Below, in pieces: positions 32,635 to 41,921 of a stretch of DNA of 64,000 bases. Position numbers and translations under genes: made by a program. Positions within the stretch are counted from its first letter, which is position 1, and each line of letters starts with the position of its first letter. Under the pieces are notes generated by a model. The model had not been told where the DNA came from. It saw nothing but the letters and a program-made list of their open reading frames with translations, and searched no databases. Source of the stretch: Bog-756 sp963704585. Lineage in GTDB: Bacteria > Actinomycetota > Acidimicrobiia > Acidimicrobiales > RAAP-2. The stretch covers positions 1,736,001 through 1,800,000 of the forward strand of contig OY969919.1 in NCBI GenBank assembly GCA_963704585.1. The letters run 5' to 3'.

Positions 32635-34020
32635 GTGCCCGGAGAGCGACCGACCGCGCGGAACCCGATGTTCGTCTACGACGAGCGCCTCACCGAACTC
32701 GTCTTCGAGTACTGCCGCTGGAGGCTGCAGCTCGACCCGGTGCCGCTCGACTTCGGCGGCGCGCAGGCCTCGAGCCTCGCGGCGAGTCTCGACGGCCTCA
32801 TCACCGCGGACGGCACCGATCCGCGCAGGATCATGGAGCTCTTCGACCGGGAGCTCGCGACCGCGGTCATCTCGTGCGACAGCCCGCGCTTCCTCTCGTT
32901 CATCCCGGCCGCGCCGACCAAGGCGTCGCTCCTCTTCGACATGGTCGTGGCGTGCTCGTCGATGCAGGGGACCTCGTGGATGGAGGCGGCGGGCGCGGTC
33001 GCGGCCGAGAACCAGGCCCTCGGCGTGCTCGCCGGGCTCGCCGGCCTCCCCGACGGTGCGGGCGGCTGCTTCGTGTCGGGCGGCTCGGCGGGCAACCTCT
33101 CGGCACTGCTCGTCGCTCGCGACACCGCCGGCCACCGGCGAGGTGGCGACGCGCCGGCGCGCCCGCTCGTGGCGATCAGCGAGGAGGCCCACTCCTCGGT
33201 CGGCAAGGCGCTCCACGTGCTCGGGATCGAGCCCCTGCTGGTGCCGTGCACCGACCACCGGCTGACGGGCGAGGTCCTCGCGGCGACGCTCGCGGGCGAC
33301 CCGCGCGGCGACGACGTGGTCGCGGTCGTGGCGACCGCAGGGACGACCAACGCGGGCATCGTCGACGACCTCGCGGGCATCGCGGCGGTCACCGGCGCCC
33401 GGTCGCTCTGGTTCCACGTCGACGCCGCGTACGGCGGCGCGGCGCTGTTCGCGCCCTCGGCGCGGGACCGCTTCCGCGGGGTCGAGGCGGCCGACTCCTT
33501 CGTCGTGGACCCGCACAAGTGGCTCTTCGCGCCCTTCGACTGCGCCGCGCTCCTCTACCGCGAGCCACACCTCGCGAAGGCCGTCCACACCCAGGACGCG
33601 TCGTACCTCGACGTCATCCACACCGACGATCCCGAGGTCTGGAACCCGAGCGACTACGCCTACCACCTCACGCGACGCGCACGTGGCCTGCCGCTCTGGT
33701 TCTCGCTTGCGGTCCACGGGACCGACGCGTACCGCGACGCGGTCGAGACGGTGCTCGCCAACGCGCAGGCCGTCGCCGACCTCGTCGACGAGACGCCCTA
33801 CCTCGAGCTGGTCCGCCGGCCCGAGCTCTCGATCGTCCTCTTCCGCCGGACGGGCTGGGCGTGGGACGAGTACGAGGCGTGGTCCGCCCGGCTCCTCGAC
33901 GACCAGGTCGGCTTCGTGACCCCGACCGTCTGGGAGGGGAGTGCCGCGGCGCGCTTCGCCCTCCTGCACCCGGACACGACCGTCGAGGTGATCGCGGAGA
34001 TCCTCGCGACGATGGCCTGA
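32635..34020 (+). CDS. PLP-dependent group II amino-acid decarboxylase
   Basis: 461 aa, normal size for the DDC/GadB-like family. The PLP lysine lies in VVDPHKWLFAPFDC; the Asp that contacts the pyridine nitrogen is in FHVDAAYGG; GGSAGNLSALLVA binds the phosphate. Cys-Ser-Ser-Met and GTSWMEAAG at the N-terminus are typical substrate-side elements. It probably decarboxylates an aromatic or acidic amino acid. GTG 32635 is the likely start (or a Met 12 codons later, NPMFVYDERL). It is 66 bp after the methyltransferase gene, on the same strand, so it might be in the same transcript by chance. Confidence 0.88.
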   Translation: MPGERPTARNPMFVYDERLTELVFEYCRWRLQLDPVPLDFGGAQASSLAASLDGLITADGTDPRRIMELFDRELATAVISCDSPRFLSFIPAAPTKASLLFDMVVACSSMQGTSWMEAAGAVAAENQALGVLAGLAGLPDGAGGCFVSGGSAGNLSALLVARDTAGHRRGGDAPARPLVAISEEAHSSVGKALHVLGIEPLLVPCTDHRLTGEVLAATLAGDPRGDDVVAVVATAGTTNAGIVDDLAGIAAVTGARSLWFHVDAAYGGAALFAPSARDRFRGVEAADSFVVDPHKWLFAPFDCAALLYREPHLAKAVHTQDASYLDVIHTDDPEVWNPSDYAYHLTRRARGLPLWFSLAVHGTDAYRDAVETVLANAQAVADLVDETPYLELVRRPELSIVLFRRTGWAWDEYEAWSARLLDDQVGFVTPTVWEGSAAARFALLHPDTTVEVIAEILATMA

Positions 34021-34066
34021 GCGGCACCCGGGTCGGACCGGTGCTCGATCCGGGCCGGGACCCCGT

Positions 34067-34489
34067 TCAGGTGTAGCCCTGCATGATGTGCTCGATCCAC
34101 CAGGCGGGCGCGGCGTTCATCAGCGTCTGGAGGTCCCAGTAGTCCCACCACCGCTCGATCACGCCGTCGCGCACCTCCTGGACGGACACGAACGGCAGCG
34201 TCACCTGCTCGCCGGTGTGCCAGTGCCAGGTCTCCGCGTGCTCCGTGACGACGACGTCGCCCTCGGCGACCAACGTGCGAAGCTCGTGCTCGTAGCCGGA
34301 GATGCGCTCGAGGCCGAGCCGCAGGCGCGCCACGATCTGCGCCGGCCCGTGGGCCACGTCGTCCTCGGGCGAGGGCACGTCGGTGTACTCGCTGCCCTCG
34401 CCGAAGAAGCCCGCGATGCGATCCCAGTCGCGCTCGTAGAGGGCGGCCCAGAACGACCCGACGAGCTCCTTGTTCTCAGTGCTTCCCAC
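34067..34489 (-). CDS. SnoaL/limonene-epoxide-hydrolase-like protein
   Basis: 140 aa, starting at GTG 34489 with Shine-Dalgarno GGGGAGG. NKELVGSFWAALYERDWDRIAGFF and GPAQIVARLRLGLERI are the helices of the NTF2-like fold; RVEH-type epoxide hydrolase residues are suggested by ETWHWHTGE and ERWWDYWD. Limonene-1,2-epoxide hydrolases use an Asp-Arg-Asp triad; here the Asp in DYWD and Arg in IVARLR could serve, but this is uncertain. The members in actinobacteria often sit in steroid or terpenoid catabolism. It is convergent with the PLP decarboxylase (46 bp gap). Confidence 0.75.
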   Translation of the reverse strand: MGSTENKELVGSFWAALYERDWDRIAGFFGEGSEYTDVPSPEDDVAHGPAQIVARLRLGLERISGYEHELRTLVAEGDVVVTEHAETWHWHTGEQVTLPFVSVQEVRDGVIERWWDYWDLQTLMNAAPAWWIEHIMQGYT

Positions 34490-34585
34490 GGCGCCTCCCC
34501 GGCGGACGGTCCGGACGGGCCGGACGGTTCGAGGCGCCGATGATGGCACCTGGCGAGTGGTCGCGCCGGGGTCGGCGGCCGCTCC

Positions 34586-35527
34586 TCAGCCCGCGGCGAG
34601 GACGGTCACGAAGTCGCGGGTCCAGCCGACCTGGTACTGGTCGGCCGGTCGACTCTGGCCGGGCACCCCCGTGGCCAGCGCGCCGCCCGGAGCCGGTGCC
34701 CACGCGAGCTGCACCCACTCGGGGTTGATGTCGAGCTCCATGGCCGTGACGGTTCCCTCGCCGACGAGTGCCGCCGCGAGATCGCTCGGGAGCGCGTCCA
34801 TGCTCCCCGCGTAGACCAGGTTGCCGGCGGCGTCCTCTCCGAGCGCGCTCCGCGCCACCACGCTGCCACCGCCGAGCGTCGCGCCCCACGCAGGGATGTC
34901 GCCCACCGCGCCGCTCGGCTGGCCGCCCACGACGAGGGGCGCGAGGTTCTGGCGGACGCTCTCGACCTGCTCGCCCGGGGCGGGGAACCCGCCGCCCCAC
35001 ACTCCGACGTGGCCCGTCCCGTTGGTGTCGATCACCAGGCTCGCCGTTCCGCCCTGCAGGGGGAGGAGCACCTGCCCGTTGAGCTCGAACCCGCCCGCGC
35101 CGGTCGACGCCTCGAACCCGCCGTTGAACGCGGCGAGCAGGACCGGTGTCTCGTCCGGCCCGATCGCCGACCCCGCGTCGCCCGCCACGGTGGCCGCACC
35201 CGTCGGGGGATCCGAGCTGCCGACGTGGAGGCCGAACCTCGTCACGCCGGAGCGGAAGCGGTAGAGGGTCACGACGTGCCCGTCGGGCTCGGTGACCGAC
35301 TGCTGGTCGACCGCGATGCGTCCGCCGACGGACGAGTCGACCGTCCATCCCGGCTGCTCGGTCGTCGTGGTCGTCGGCGGGACCGTGGTCGTCGTGGTGC
35401 GCACCGCCGTGGACGGCGGGCTCGAGCCGCCCGCGTTCGAGGCCGACGAGCAGCCCGTCAGGAGGAGGGAGGCTCCGGCAAGGGCGGCTACGAAGGCCGC
35501 GGACGGCCTGGTGGGTCGGGGGAGCAC
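34586..35527 (-). CDS. lipoprotein with phosphodiester glycosidase (NAGPA-like) domain
   Basis: 313 aa from GTG 35527; an upstream in-frame GTG at 35569 is possible. Signal: FVAALAGASLLLTGC, lipobox LLTGC with Cys near 25. A Thr/Pro linker (TTTTTVPPTTTTTEQP) spans the cell-wall region. The domain has AAFNGGFEA and VWGGGF with LVVGGQPSG, and ends MELDINPEWVQL, the usual landmarks of the phosphodiester glycosidase/DUF2233 fold, which in eukaryotes uncovers mannose-6-phosphate. Bacterial members may trim phosphodiester-linked sugars of the envelope. The gene is 97 bp upstream of the SnoaL gene and has 304 bp of non-coding DNA before it. Confidence 0.82.
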   Translation of the reverse strand: MLPRPTRPSAAFVAALAGASLLLTGCSSASNAGGSSPPSTAVRTTTTTVPPTTTTTEQPGWTVDSSVGGRIAVDQQSVTEPDGHVVTLYRFRSGVTRFGLHVGSSDPPTGAATVAGDAGSAIGPDETPVLLAAFNGGFEASTGAGGFELNGQVLLPLQGGTASLVIDTNGTGHVGVWGGGFPAPGEQVESVRQNLAPLVVGGQPSGAVGDIPAWGATLGGGSVVARSALGEDAAGNLVYAGSMDALPSDLAAALVGEGTVTAMELDINPEWVQLAWAPAPGGALATGVPGQSRPADQYQVGWTRDFVTVLAAG

Positions 35528-35600
35528 GGCGCGGAAGCCTACGGCGGGCGGGCTGGTGGTCCGGGTCACCCAGGGGGACGATTGCGGCAGGTCAGCGCCG

Positions 35601-35619
35601 TTGGACAGGGATTGGACAG
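35601..35619. promoter_or_regulatory. 11-bp-period direct repeat upstream of the glycosidase lipoprotein
   Basis: TTGGACAGGGATTGGACAG contains TTGGACAG twice, with an 11-bp period, 74-92 bp upstream of GTG 35527 in the 304-bp gap 35528-35831. An 11-bp direct-repeat period is how PhoP sites are built, but the bases do not match the PHO consensus well. The rest of the gap shows nothing I can name. Confidence 0.35.
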
Positions 35620-35831
35620 CCGAGGTGCACGCTGCAGCCACGGACACCGATGCCACACCGGGGTCCGTGCCAGACGGGCCCTCCCCCCACCCGTCGGCGC
35701 ACACCTCGCCCCGATGACCATTCGAAGGCGGGAACCGGGTGGCCGTCGGTCCGAGGCGGATCGGGCCGGCGGCCACGAGCGCTGCCGGTCCCCCGGTGCG
35801 CACCGCGTCCGCTTCGGTGGGTCCGGCCCCG

Positions 35832-38800
35832 TCAGCCCACCTGCTCGAGCGCGGCACTCGTGCGGGCGACGAACGGTACCGCACGCATCACCTCGTGACG
35901 GGTGAGCGCGTGGGCGAGGTGCTCCCGCGCCGCGTCGGGACGGCCGGCCGTTCCGGCCAGGATCCCGAGGTAGTAGGAGGCGGCTCCGAGATAGGTCGAG
36001 AGCCCGACACGGGCGTTGTGATCGGCGAACGGCTCGACCAGCCCGTAGAGGAATGCCGCCCAGGAGACGTCCCCGAGCGCGCATGCGGTCTGGCTCAGCC
36101 CCGCCACCACGTACCACCAGTGATAGTTGCGATCCTCGACCGCGACCGTGTCGAAGCGGAGATCGGCGAGGGTCGAACGTGCGGTGTCCGTGTCCCCGGT
36201 CTCGCAGGCGGCCCAGGCGGCGAGGGCGAGCTCGGCGAGCGACCCGCGGCCGGTGCGGCCCGCCTCGAGGATCCGGGCGAACTCGTCCATCCGCCCGCGC
36301 AGCCAGAGGAGCGTGAGGCTCAATCCGACCGCGAGCTGGCGCACCTGGCGGTGGCCGCCCTGCCGGAAGATGGCGAGCGCCTCCTCCGCGCAGGCTTCCG
36401 CCTCGTCGAACTCGCCCCGAGCCCCGGCGACCAGGCTGTCCCACGTGAATCCGAGGCGGAGGTACTCGGGTTGGCGGATCCGGTCGGCGATGGACCGGAT
36501 CGCAGCCGCCGACGCGCACGCCGCGTCGAACTCGCCGAGCTCGAGCTGCGCATTGAGCTCGCACCGAAGCCCGCGCACCACGACCTCGTCGTCCCCCTCG
36601 GCGCGGCCGATCGACTGGATCCGTCGCGCCGCGTCGAGCTGCCCATCGACCTCGTCGGGTCCGACGAGCGCCCAGTACCGGTGGTCGAGACACGACGCGA
36701 GCGTGCGCGGCTCGCCGAGACCGGTCCCGAGCTCGACCGACAGGTCCGCGAGGCGGCGGCGGACCGCCCGCGACTGCGAGAAGTGGTCCCACTGGGCGAG
36801 CCGGCCGAGCGCGAGCGCCCGCGCCGCGCTCACCCCGACCGGCAGCTCGAAGAGCGCCTCGGTGAGCAGTCGGTGCGCGGTCGGATCCGGCTCGACGCCC
36901 GCCGGCAGGACCCCGCCGTACCCGAGTGCGGCCGTCGCCATGCGATCGCTCCGGCCGAGCGTCCTCGCGAGCTCGAACGCCTCGGCGAACCGCTGGTCGG
37001 CATCGGCGAGGCGCCCCGACCTGCCCAGCGCGTCGGCGAGCGCGAGGAGCAGGTCGCAGCGCTCCTCGAGCTCCCCGCTCACGTGCGCGACATGGACCGC
37101 GAGCGCCTGCTCGAAGTGGTCGGCCGCGGTCTCGTACGCGATGGTCCGCAGCGACTCGCGGCCGGCGAGCTGCAGGAAGTGGACCGCGCGGTCGGCGGGC
37201 CCGACCGGGAGTGACTGGCGATAGTGGAGTGCAAGGGCCGCCGCGTGGGTGCGGTCGTCCCCGAACCGCTCCTCGAGGAGGCGCGCGGCGCGCAGGTGCA
37301 GCCTGGTCCGGCGCCCGGCGCCCAGGTCCGAGTAGAGGGCCTGGCGGACGACGTCGTGCGTGAAGCGGTAGCACCCCGGCCGGTCGCCGACCTCCGCGAC
37401 GACGCCTGCCGCGCACGCCTCCTCGACGAGACCGACCGCCGCGGACTCGTCACCAAGCGCGATCGCTCCTACGACCGCCGTGTCGAACTCGAGCCCCATG
37501 ATCGACGCCACACCGAGCAGCTCGACGCAGGAGGCCGACAGCTTGGCGAGACGCCAGTGCACGAGGTCGCGCAGGCGCTCGGTGATCGAGCGGTCGGGCG
37601 TGACCTCGGGCAGGGCTCCGGACCCGACTGTGTCGCGCGACCGGAGGTCGTAGGCCATCTCCTGGATGAAGAAGGGATTGCCCCCCGTGTACTCGCGTAC
37701 CGAGCCCTCGTCGATCTCGAATGCGGTCGACTGCTCCCCGATCGCGGTCCGAAGCAGGGCGAGCGAGGTGGACGCCGACAGACCGCCGAGGTCGACGCGC
37801 TCCACCTCCGCCTCGCGCTGGAGGCCGACCAGCCCGTCGGTCAGCCAGCGGGTGTCGTCGGCGCCGGTGTCGCGGCAGGTCGCGAGCACGAGGAGCGGAG
37901 TGTCGACCGCCGTGCGCACGAGGTGCTCGAGGAGGTCGGTCGAGGCTCGGTCGGCCCACTGGACGTCCTCGAGCACGAGCACGACCGGTCGGGTGCGCGC
38001 CGCCTCGAGCACCAGAGACACCACCGCCTCGAAGGACGCGTACCGCTCCGCCTCGGACGTCGCCGGGCGCTCCTCGACCGTCGAGCCCAGCCATCCACGC
38101 GCCTCGGGCACGATCTCGACGATCGGTCCGGCCGACGGACCGAGCCGGTCGAGGCAGGCGCGACCGGCCTGGTCGGCGAGGAAGGTCGCGAGTGCGGCGC
38201 GGAAGCCCTCGAACGGCGCGAGTGCCTCTTCGTGCCACCGGCCGTAGAGCACGAGCTCGCCGGCGGCCGCCGCCGCGGCCGCGACCTCACCGGCGAGCCG
38301 CGTCTTGCCGATGCCGGGCTCGCCGGTCACCAGGACGAGGACCGGCCGCCCACGGACCGCCCGGCGCCGCGCACGACCGCAGGCCGCGAGCTCCGCCTCG
38401 CGACCGATGAAGGTCGGTGCGTCCTCCCCGGCGAGCCAGGTGAGGTCCGAACCGCCGCCCGGAGGACCGGCCGTCTCCGGTTCGGTGCCGGCGCCGCCGA
38501 ACGGAGGTCCATCGAGCGAGGGATCGTGGAGCAAGATCGCCCGTTCGAGCGCGCAGGTCTCGGGGGAGGGCTCGAGTCCGAGCTCGTCGCGGAGGTGCTC
38601 GCGCAGGCGCTGGAAGGCGCGGAGCGCGTCGGCCTGGCGACCCCCGCGGTAGAGCGCGGTCATGAGCAGCTCCCAGAGCCGCTCGCGCAGAGGATGCTCA
38701 CCGATGGTGGCCTCGGCGTCCGCGACCACCGCCGCCGCCTCGCCGAGGCGGAGGCGCGCCTCGAGCAACCCCTCGATCGCAGCGAGCCGCTCCTCGTCGA

Positions 38801-39803
38801 GGCGCGACGCCTCCGGGAGCGCCCAGGACGCACCTTCGGCATCGACGAGTGCCGAGCCCCGCCACCGCCCGAGCGCCGCGGCGAAGCTCCGCTCGGCGCC
38901 GGCCGCGTCACCGGCGCCCAGTGCGCGCCTCCCGTCGTCGCACGCCGAGCGGAACGCGGCGGCGTCGAGCTCGCCGGTGTGCACGGTGAGGGTGACCGAG
39001 CCGTGCTGGCTCCGCAGACGGTCGGCACCGACGATCTGGCGCAGCAGCGAGAGATGGCTGCGCAGCGTGGACGGCGACGCGGGCGCGTCCGACCCCTCCC
39101 AGAGGTCCTCGATCAGGCGACCGAGGGTGACCGGCCGGTTGTCCGCCAGGAGCAGACGGAGCAGGAGGGCCCGTCGCTTCGCGCCGGTGACCTCGAGGGC
39201 CGTGCCGTCCCGGACGACCTCGAGGGCTCCGAGCACCGAGAACGCGATCGGCGCGTCCGGCTCCGGCGGTCCCGACGCGAGCACCGTGCCGCCCTCGCCT
39301 GCTCCGGACGTCCGCTCGGACGGCTCTCGCCAGAGGACCTCGAGGAGGTCGTCGACCGACGGGTCACCGGGTACGGCGAACGGCGCGGTGGGCCACGGCC
39401 TTTCCCCGACCGCGACGGTTGCGGCGGCCACGATTCGACCGCGACCGGCGAGCCCGCAGAGCCGCTCGGCCTCGGGGCCCGCCCCGCCGGATCCGGCTCC
39501 GGCACGTACGCCCTCGCCGCTCGCGATCCCCACGCCGGGCACTTGAGCGTCGCCGCCGCGCTCGCCGAGCGCGCGCAGCGTCCCGACCGCGCACGCGACC
39601 GCGCTCGCCGGGTCGGTGAAGACCGACAGGACGCCGCCGGCCGGCTGGCCGACCTCGGTGCCGCCCGACGAGTCGATGAGGTGACGGACGATCGCGAGCT
39701 GCGTCTCGGGTGCGAGTCCGGGGCCGGCCGACGACGGAAGCGCGCCCGGACCCGGGCCCACGGGACCGGTGAACACCATGGTGACCGCTCGCGACGACGT
39801 CAC
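35832..39803 (-). CDS. SARP/BTAD regulator with N-terminal cyclase-like domain, AAA ATPase and TPR region
   Basis: 1323 aa, GTG 39803 with Shine-Dalgarno GAGGAGG. Residues about 5-155 resemble a class III nucleotide cyclase domain (MVFTGPVG for the usual LFTDIVGST, GGVLSVFTDPASAVACAV, AERLCGLAGRGRIV), but the metal-binding Asp residues are missing. Residues about 185-285 are an OmpR-type DNA-binding domain (FSVLGALEVVRDG) and 290-435 the BTAD partner. A STAND/AAA ATPase follows with FIGREAEL, Walker A GEPGIGKT near 500 and Walker B VLVLEDVQWAD. The last 600 residues are TPR-like. It should be an ATP-dependent transcription activator. It reads toward the lipoprotein gene, which may be a target. 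Confidence 0.88.
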   Translation of the reverse strand: MTSSRAVTMVFTGPVGPGPGALPSSAGPGLAPETQLAIVRHLIDSSGGTEVGQPAGGVLSVFTDPASAVACAVGTLRALGERGGDAQVPGVGIASGEGVRAGAGSGGAGPEAERLCGLAGRGRIVAAATVAVGERPWPTAPFAVPGDPSVDDLLEVLWREPSERTSGAGEGGTVLASGPPEPDAPIAFSVLGALEVVRDGTALEVTGAKRRALLLRLLLADNRPVTLGRLIEDLWEGSDAPASPSTLRSHLSLLRQIVGADRLRSQHGSVTLTVHTGELDAAAFRSACDDGRRALGAGDAAGAERSFAAALGRWRGSALVDAEGASWALPEASRLDEERLAAIEGLLEARLRLGEAAAVVADAEATIGEHPLRERLWELLMTALYRGGRQADALRAFQRLREHLRDELGLEPSPETCALERAILLHDPSLDGPPFGGAGTEPETAGPPGGGSDLTWLAGEDAPTFIGREAELAACGRARRRAVRGRPVLVLVTGEPGIGKTRLAGEVAAAAAAAGELVLYGRWHEEALAPFEGFRAALATFLADQAGRACLDRLGPSAGPIVEIVPEARGWLGSTVEERPATSEAERYASFEAVVSLVLEAARTRPVVLVLEDVQWADRASTDLLEHLVRTAVDTPLLVLATCRDTGADDTRWLTDGLVGLQREAEVERVDLGGLSASTSLALLRTAIGEQSTAFEIDEGSVREYTGGNPFFIQEMAYDLRSRDTVGSGALPEVTPDRSITERLRDLVHWRLAKLSASCVELLGVASIMGLEFDTAVVGAIALGDESAAVGLVEEACAAGVVAEVGDRPGCYRFTHDVVRQALYSDLGAGRRTRLHLRAARLLEERFGDDRTHAAALALHYRQSLPVGPADRAVHFLQLAGRESLRTIAYETAADHFEQALAVHVAHVSGELEERCDLLLALADALGRSGRLADADQRFAEAFELARTLGRSDRMATAALGYGGVLPAGVEPDPTAHRLLTEALFELPVGVSAARALALGRLAQWDHFSQSRAVRRRLADLSVELGTGLGEPRTLASCLDHRYWALVGPDEVDGQLDAARRIQSIGRAEGDDEVVVRGLRCELNAQLELGEFDAACASAAAIRSIADRIRQPEYLRLGFTWDSLVAGARGEFDEAEACAEEALAIFRQGGHRQVRQLAVGLSLTLLWLRGRMDEFARILEAGRTGRGSLAELALAAWAACETGDTDTARSTLADLRFDTVAVEDRNYHWWYVVAGLSQTACALGDVSWAAFLYGLVEPFADHNARVGLSTYLGAASYYLGILAGTAGRPDAAREHLAHALTRHEVMRAVPFVARTSAALEQVG

Positions 39804-39895
39804 GGGATCCGCCTCCTCGGAACGGTGAGCCTAGGCCACCGGACCCAGCCTGACCTGGTCGAACCGCACCCCGCCGGACGCCCGGCGGCTGACCC

Positions 39896-40732
39896 TCAGG
39901 CGATGAACGTCGAGGCGAACGCTCCGATCGCGTCGACGGCCTCCGCGCTCCGCTTCCACGGCCGGACGAAGAGCCGGTCGACGCCGGCCGCCGCGTAGCG
40001 CTCCACGTCGTCGGGCGTCGCGACGTCGCCGCCGAGGGTCACCTCGGTCCGGCCGTCCCGTCCCGCGGCCGCACGGAGCTCCGCGATGCGTGCGACCGAC
40101 CCGGGCACCTCTTCGAGGGGGTGGTTCATCGGGGCCCAGCCGTCGCCCACGGTCGCCGCACGGCGCAGCGCGGCCGGCCCGTCCCCGCCGATGTGCAGGC
40201 GCGGCCCCGGCCGCTGCACCGGCTTGGGTTCGAACATGACGTCGTTGAAGTCGAAGAACCGGCCGTGATGCTCGACGACCGGCTCCGACCAGAGGCGGCG
40301 GCAGATCTCGATGCACTCGTCGACCCGGGCGCCCCGGCTGTCGAAGTCGAGTCCGACCGCGTCCCACTCCGCTCGCAGCCAGCTCGCTCCGATGCCGAGG
40401 TCGAGCCTGCCGTTCGAGACGATGTCGAGGGTCGCCGCCGCACGCGCGCTCACGAAGGGGTGGCGGAGCCCGATGTTGTACACCTGGGTCCCGAAGCGGA
40501 TGCGCTCCGTCCGACCGGCGAGGTACGCGAGGTAGACGAGGGCGTCGAAGACCGGGAGCTCCGGCGGGATCGGCGGGTGGTCGGCGCCCTCGAACGGGCT
40601 GCCGCCCATGTCGACGGGGAGCACGAGATGCTCGGGCAGCCACACCGAGTCGAATCCGAGCCGGTCGGCCTCGTCGGTGACCGCGAGCCAGACGGCGGGG
40701 TTGAGCGTCCCGAGCGAGATCGCGTACTTCAT
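39896..40732 (-). CDS. LLM-class F420-dependent oxidoreductase
   Basis: 278 aa, ATG 40732. A luciferase-like TIM barrel: EADRLGFDSVWLPEHLV near the start, RIRFGTQVYNIGLRHPF, then LDLGIGASWLRAEWDAVG, which are hallmarks of the F420-dependent branch (related to Mer and mycobacterial Fgd/Rv-type proteins). It would use reduced or oxidised F420 to transform an organic substrate. It is transcribed away from the SDR gene at 40905; the 172-bp divergent region contains two palindromes. Upstream of it (toward 39803 on the other side) the SARP gene starts 92 bp away. Confidence 0.88.
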   Translation of the reverse strand: MKYAISLGTLNPAVWLAVTDEADRLGFDSVWLPEHLVLPVDMGGSPFEGADHPPIPPELPVFDALVYLAYLAGRTERIRFGTQVYNIGLRHPFVSARAAATLDIVSNGRLDLGIGASWLRAEWDAVGLDFDSRGARVDECIEICRRLWSEPVVEHHGRFFDFNDVMFEPKPVQRPGPRLHIGGDGPAALRRAATVGDGWAPMNHPLEEVPGSVARIAELRAAAGRDGRTEVTLGGDVATPDDVERYAAAGVDRLFVRPWKRSAEAVDAIGAFASTFIA

Positions 40733-40762
40733 GGTCCCCCAGTCCGGTAGGCGGCGCGCTCT

Positions 40763-40777
40763 GGCGCCGACGGCGCC
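40763..40777. promoter_or_regulatory. palindrome in divergent promoter region
   Basis: GGCGCCGACGGCGCC is a perfect 7-bp inverted repeat around one A, between the divergent LLM oxidoreductase and SDR genes. A second perfect palindrome, CACCGCGGTG, lies at 40839-40848. Either could be an operator; both could also be chance in such GC-rich DNA. Confidence 0.35.
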
Positions 40778-40904
40778 GCCGGATTGCGGCCCCGCGGGAT
40801 CCTAATGGTGGTCGATCGCACCGGTAGGGTGACGTCGGCACCGCGGTGTGCCGGTGACGCGCGACGCGCACGGCGCCGCGTGCACGAGCGACCGGAGGCC
40901 GTCC

Positions 40905-41807
40905 ATGGGCTACCTCGAAGATCGGGCGGGACTCGACGGTCGCGTCGCGGTCCTCTTCGGCGGTGGCGGTGGGCTCGGGCGGGCGTGTGCGATCGATCTC
41001 GGCGGGGCGGGAGTCAAGCTCGCGATCAACGACCGCAACGAGGTGCTGCTCGAGGAGACCGCCTCCGACCTGCGGTGTACCGGTGCCGAGGTCATGACCG
41101 GCGCGTTCGACGGGCGCGAGCCCGAGCTGCAGGCCTCCTTTCTGGACGACGTCGACGATGCCTTCGGCGGTGTCGACATCCTCGTCAACGTCATCGGCGG
41201 CACGTTCCCGCAGCCGTTCGTGGACTCCACACCGCGGGGATGGGACGCGATCATCCGGACCAACTTCACCTGGCTGCTGAGTGCGATCCAGCTCGCGGTC
41301 CCGCGCATGGTCGCCCGCGGCGGGGGCAGCATCATCCAGCTCACGTCCATCGAGGGGCACCGCGCGGCGCCGGGCCACGCGGTCTACTCCGCGATGAAGT
41401 CGGCGGTGACCAATCTGAGTCGCACCCTCGCGGTCGAGCTCGGCCCGCAGGGAGTCCGCATCAACACGATCGCCCCGGACTTCGTGCCGACCGAGGGTCT
41501 CGCCGACATGGAGACGACGCTGCTGCTCGACGCGGACGACCCACGTGCGTCACTGGCCGACCGCATCTCGATCCCGATGGGGCGGCGGGGCGACTACGGC
41601 GACGTCGGTGGCTGCGCGCTCTTCCTCGCCTCGGATCTGTCACGCTTCGTGACGGGGACCACGCTCCATCCCGACGGTGGCGCGTGGGCGTCGTCGGGTT
41701 GGTACAACTGGCCCGACGCCGGATGGTCGCCGGGAGCACCCGGCTCGGTCGTCGCGTCGTACGTGCATGGTGGAGCAGGTGACGACGGGACGTCGGTGAC
41801 TCCCTGA
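40905..41807 (+). CDS. short-chain dehydrogenase/reductase
   Basis: 300 aa. The nucleotide motif is VLFGGGGGLGRACA, where the usual TGxxxGIG is GGGGGLG. The structural motif is NVIGG in place of NNAG, and the catalytic residues are Ser (QLTSIEGH) and YSAMK. The 45 residues after the SDR end (DGGAWASSGW) are an extra Gly/Ser-rich tail. It probably acts on a hydroxyacyl-CoA or a cyclic alcohol. ATG 40905 follows GGAGGCC. It is the first gene of a plus-strand series leading to P450 and ferredoxin, but a palindromic operator separates it from them. Confidence 0.9.
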   Translation: MGYLEDRAGLDGRVAVLFGGGGGLGRACAIDLGGAGVKLAINDRNEVLLEETASDLRCTGAEVMTGAFDGREPELQASFLDDVDDAFGGVDILVNVIGGTFPQPFVDSTPRGWDAIIRTNFTWLLSAIQLAVPRMVARGGGSIIQLTSIEGHRAAPGHAVYSAMKSAVTNLSRTLAVELGPQGVRINTIAPDFVPTEGLADMETTLLLDADDPRASLADRISIPMGRRGDYGDVGGCALFLASDLSRFVTGTTLHPDGGAWASSGWYNWPDAGWSPGAPGSVVASYVHGGAGDDGTSVTP

Positions 41808-41867
41808 ACGGACGCATCCGCCCGGACTCGAGCGGCATTCGATCGGACCCCCGGCGGGCGCTACTCT

Positions 41868-41881
41868 CCAACGAACGTTGG
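41868..41881. promoter_or_regulatory. operator-like inverted repeat upstream of the P450 gene
   Basis: CCAACG-AA-CGTTGG is a perfect 6-bp inverted repeat with 2-base spacer, 40 bp before ATG 41922. Its size and AACGAACGTT core are typical of TetR-family operators in actinobacterial lipid and steroid genes. No regulator gene lies beside it. Confidence 0.55.
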
Positions 41882-41921
41882 TTCCGCTGCGTCCGGCGGC
41901 GGGCCGCCCAAGGGGGAACGC

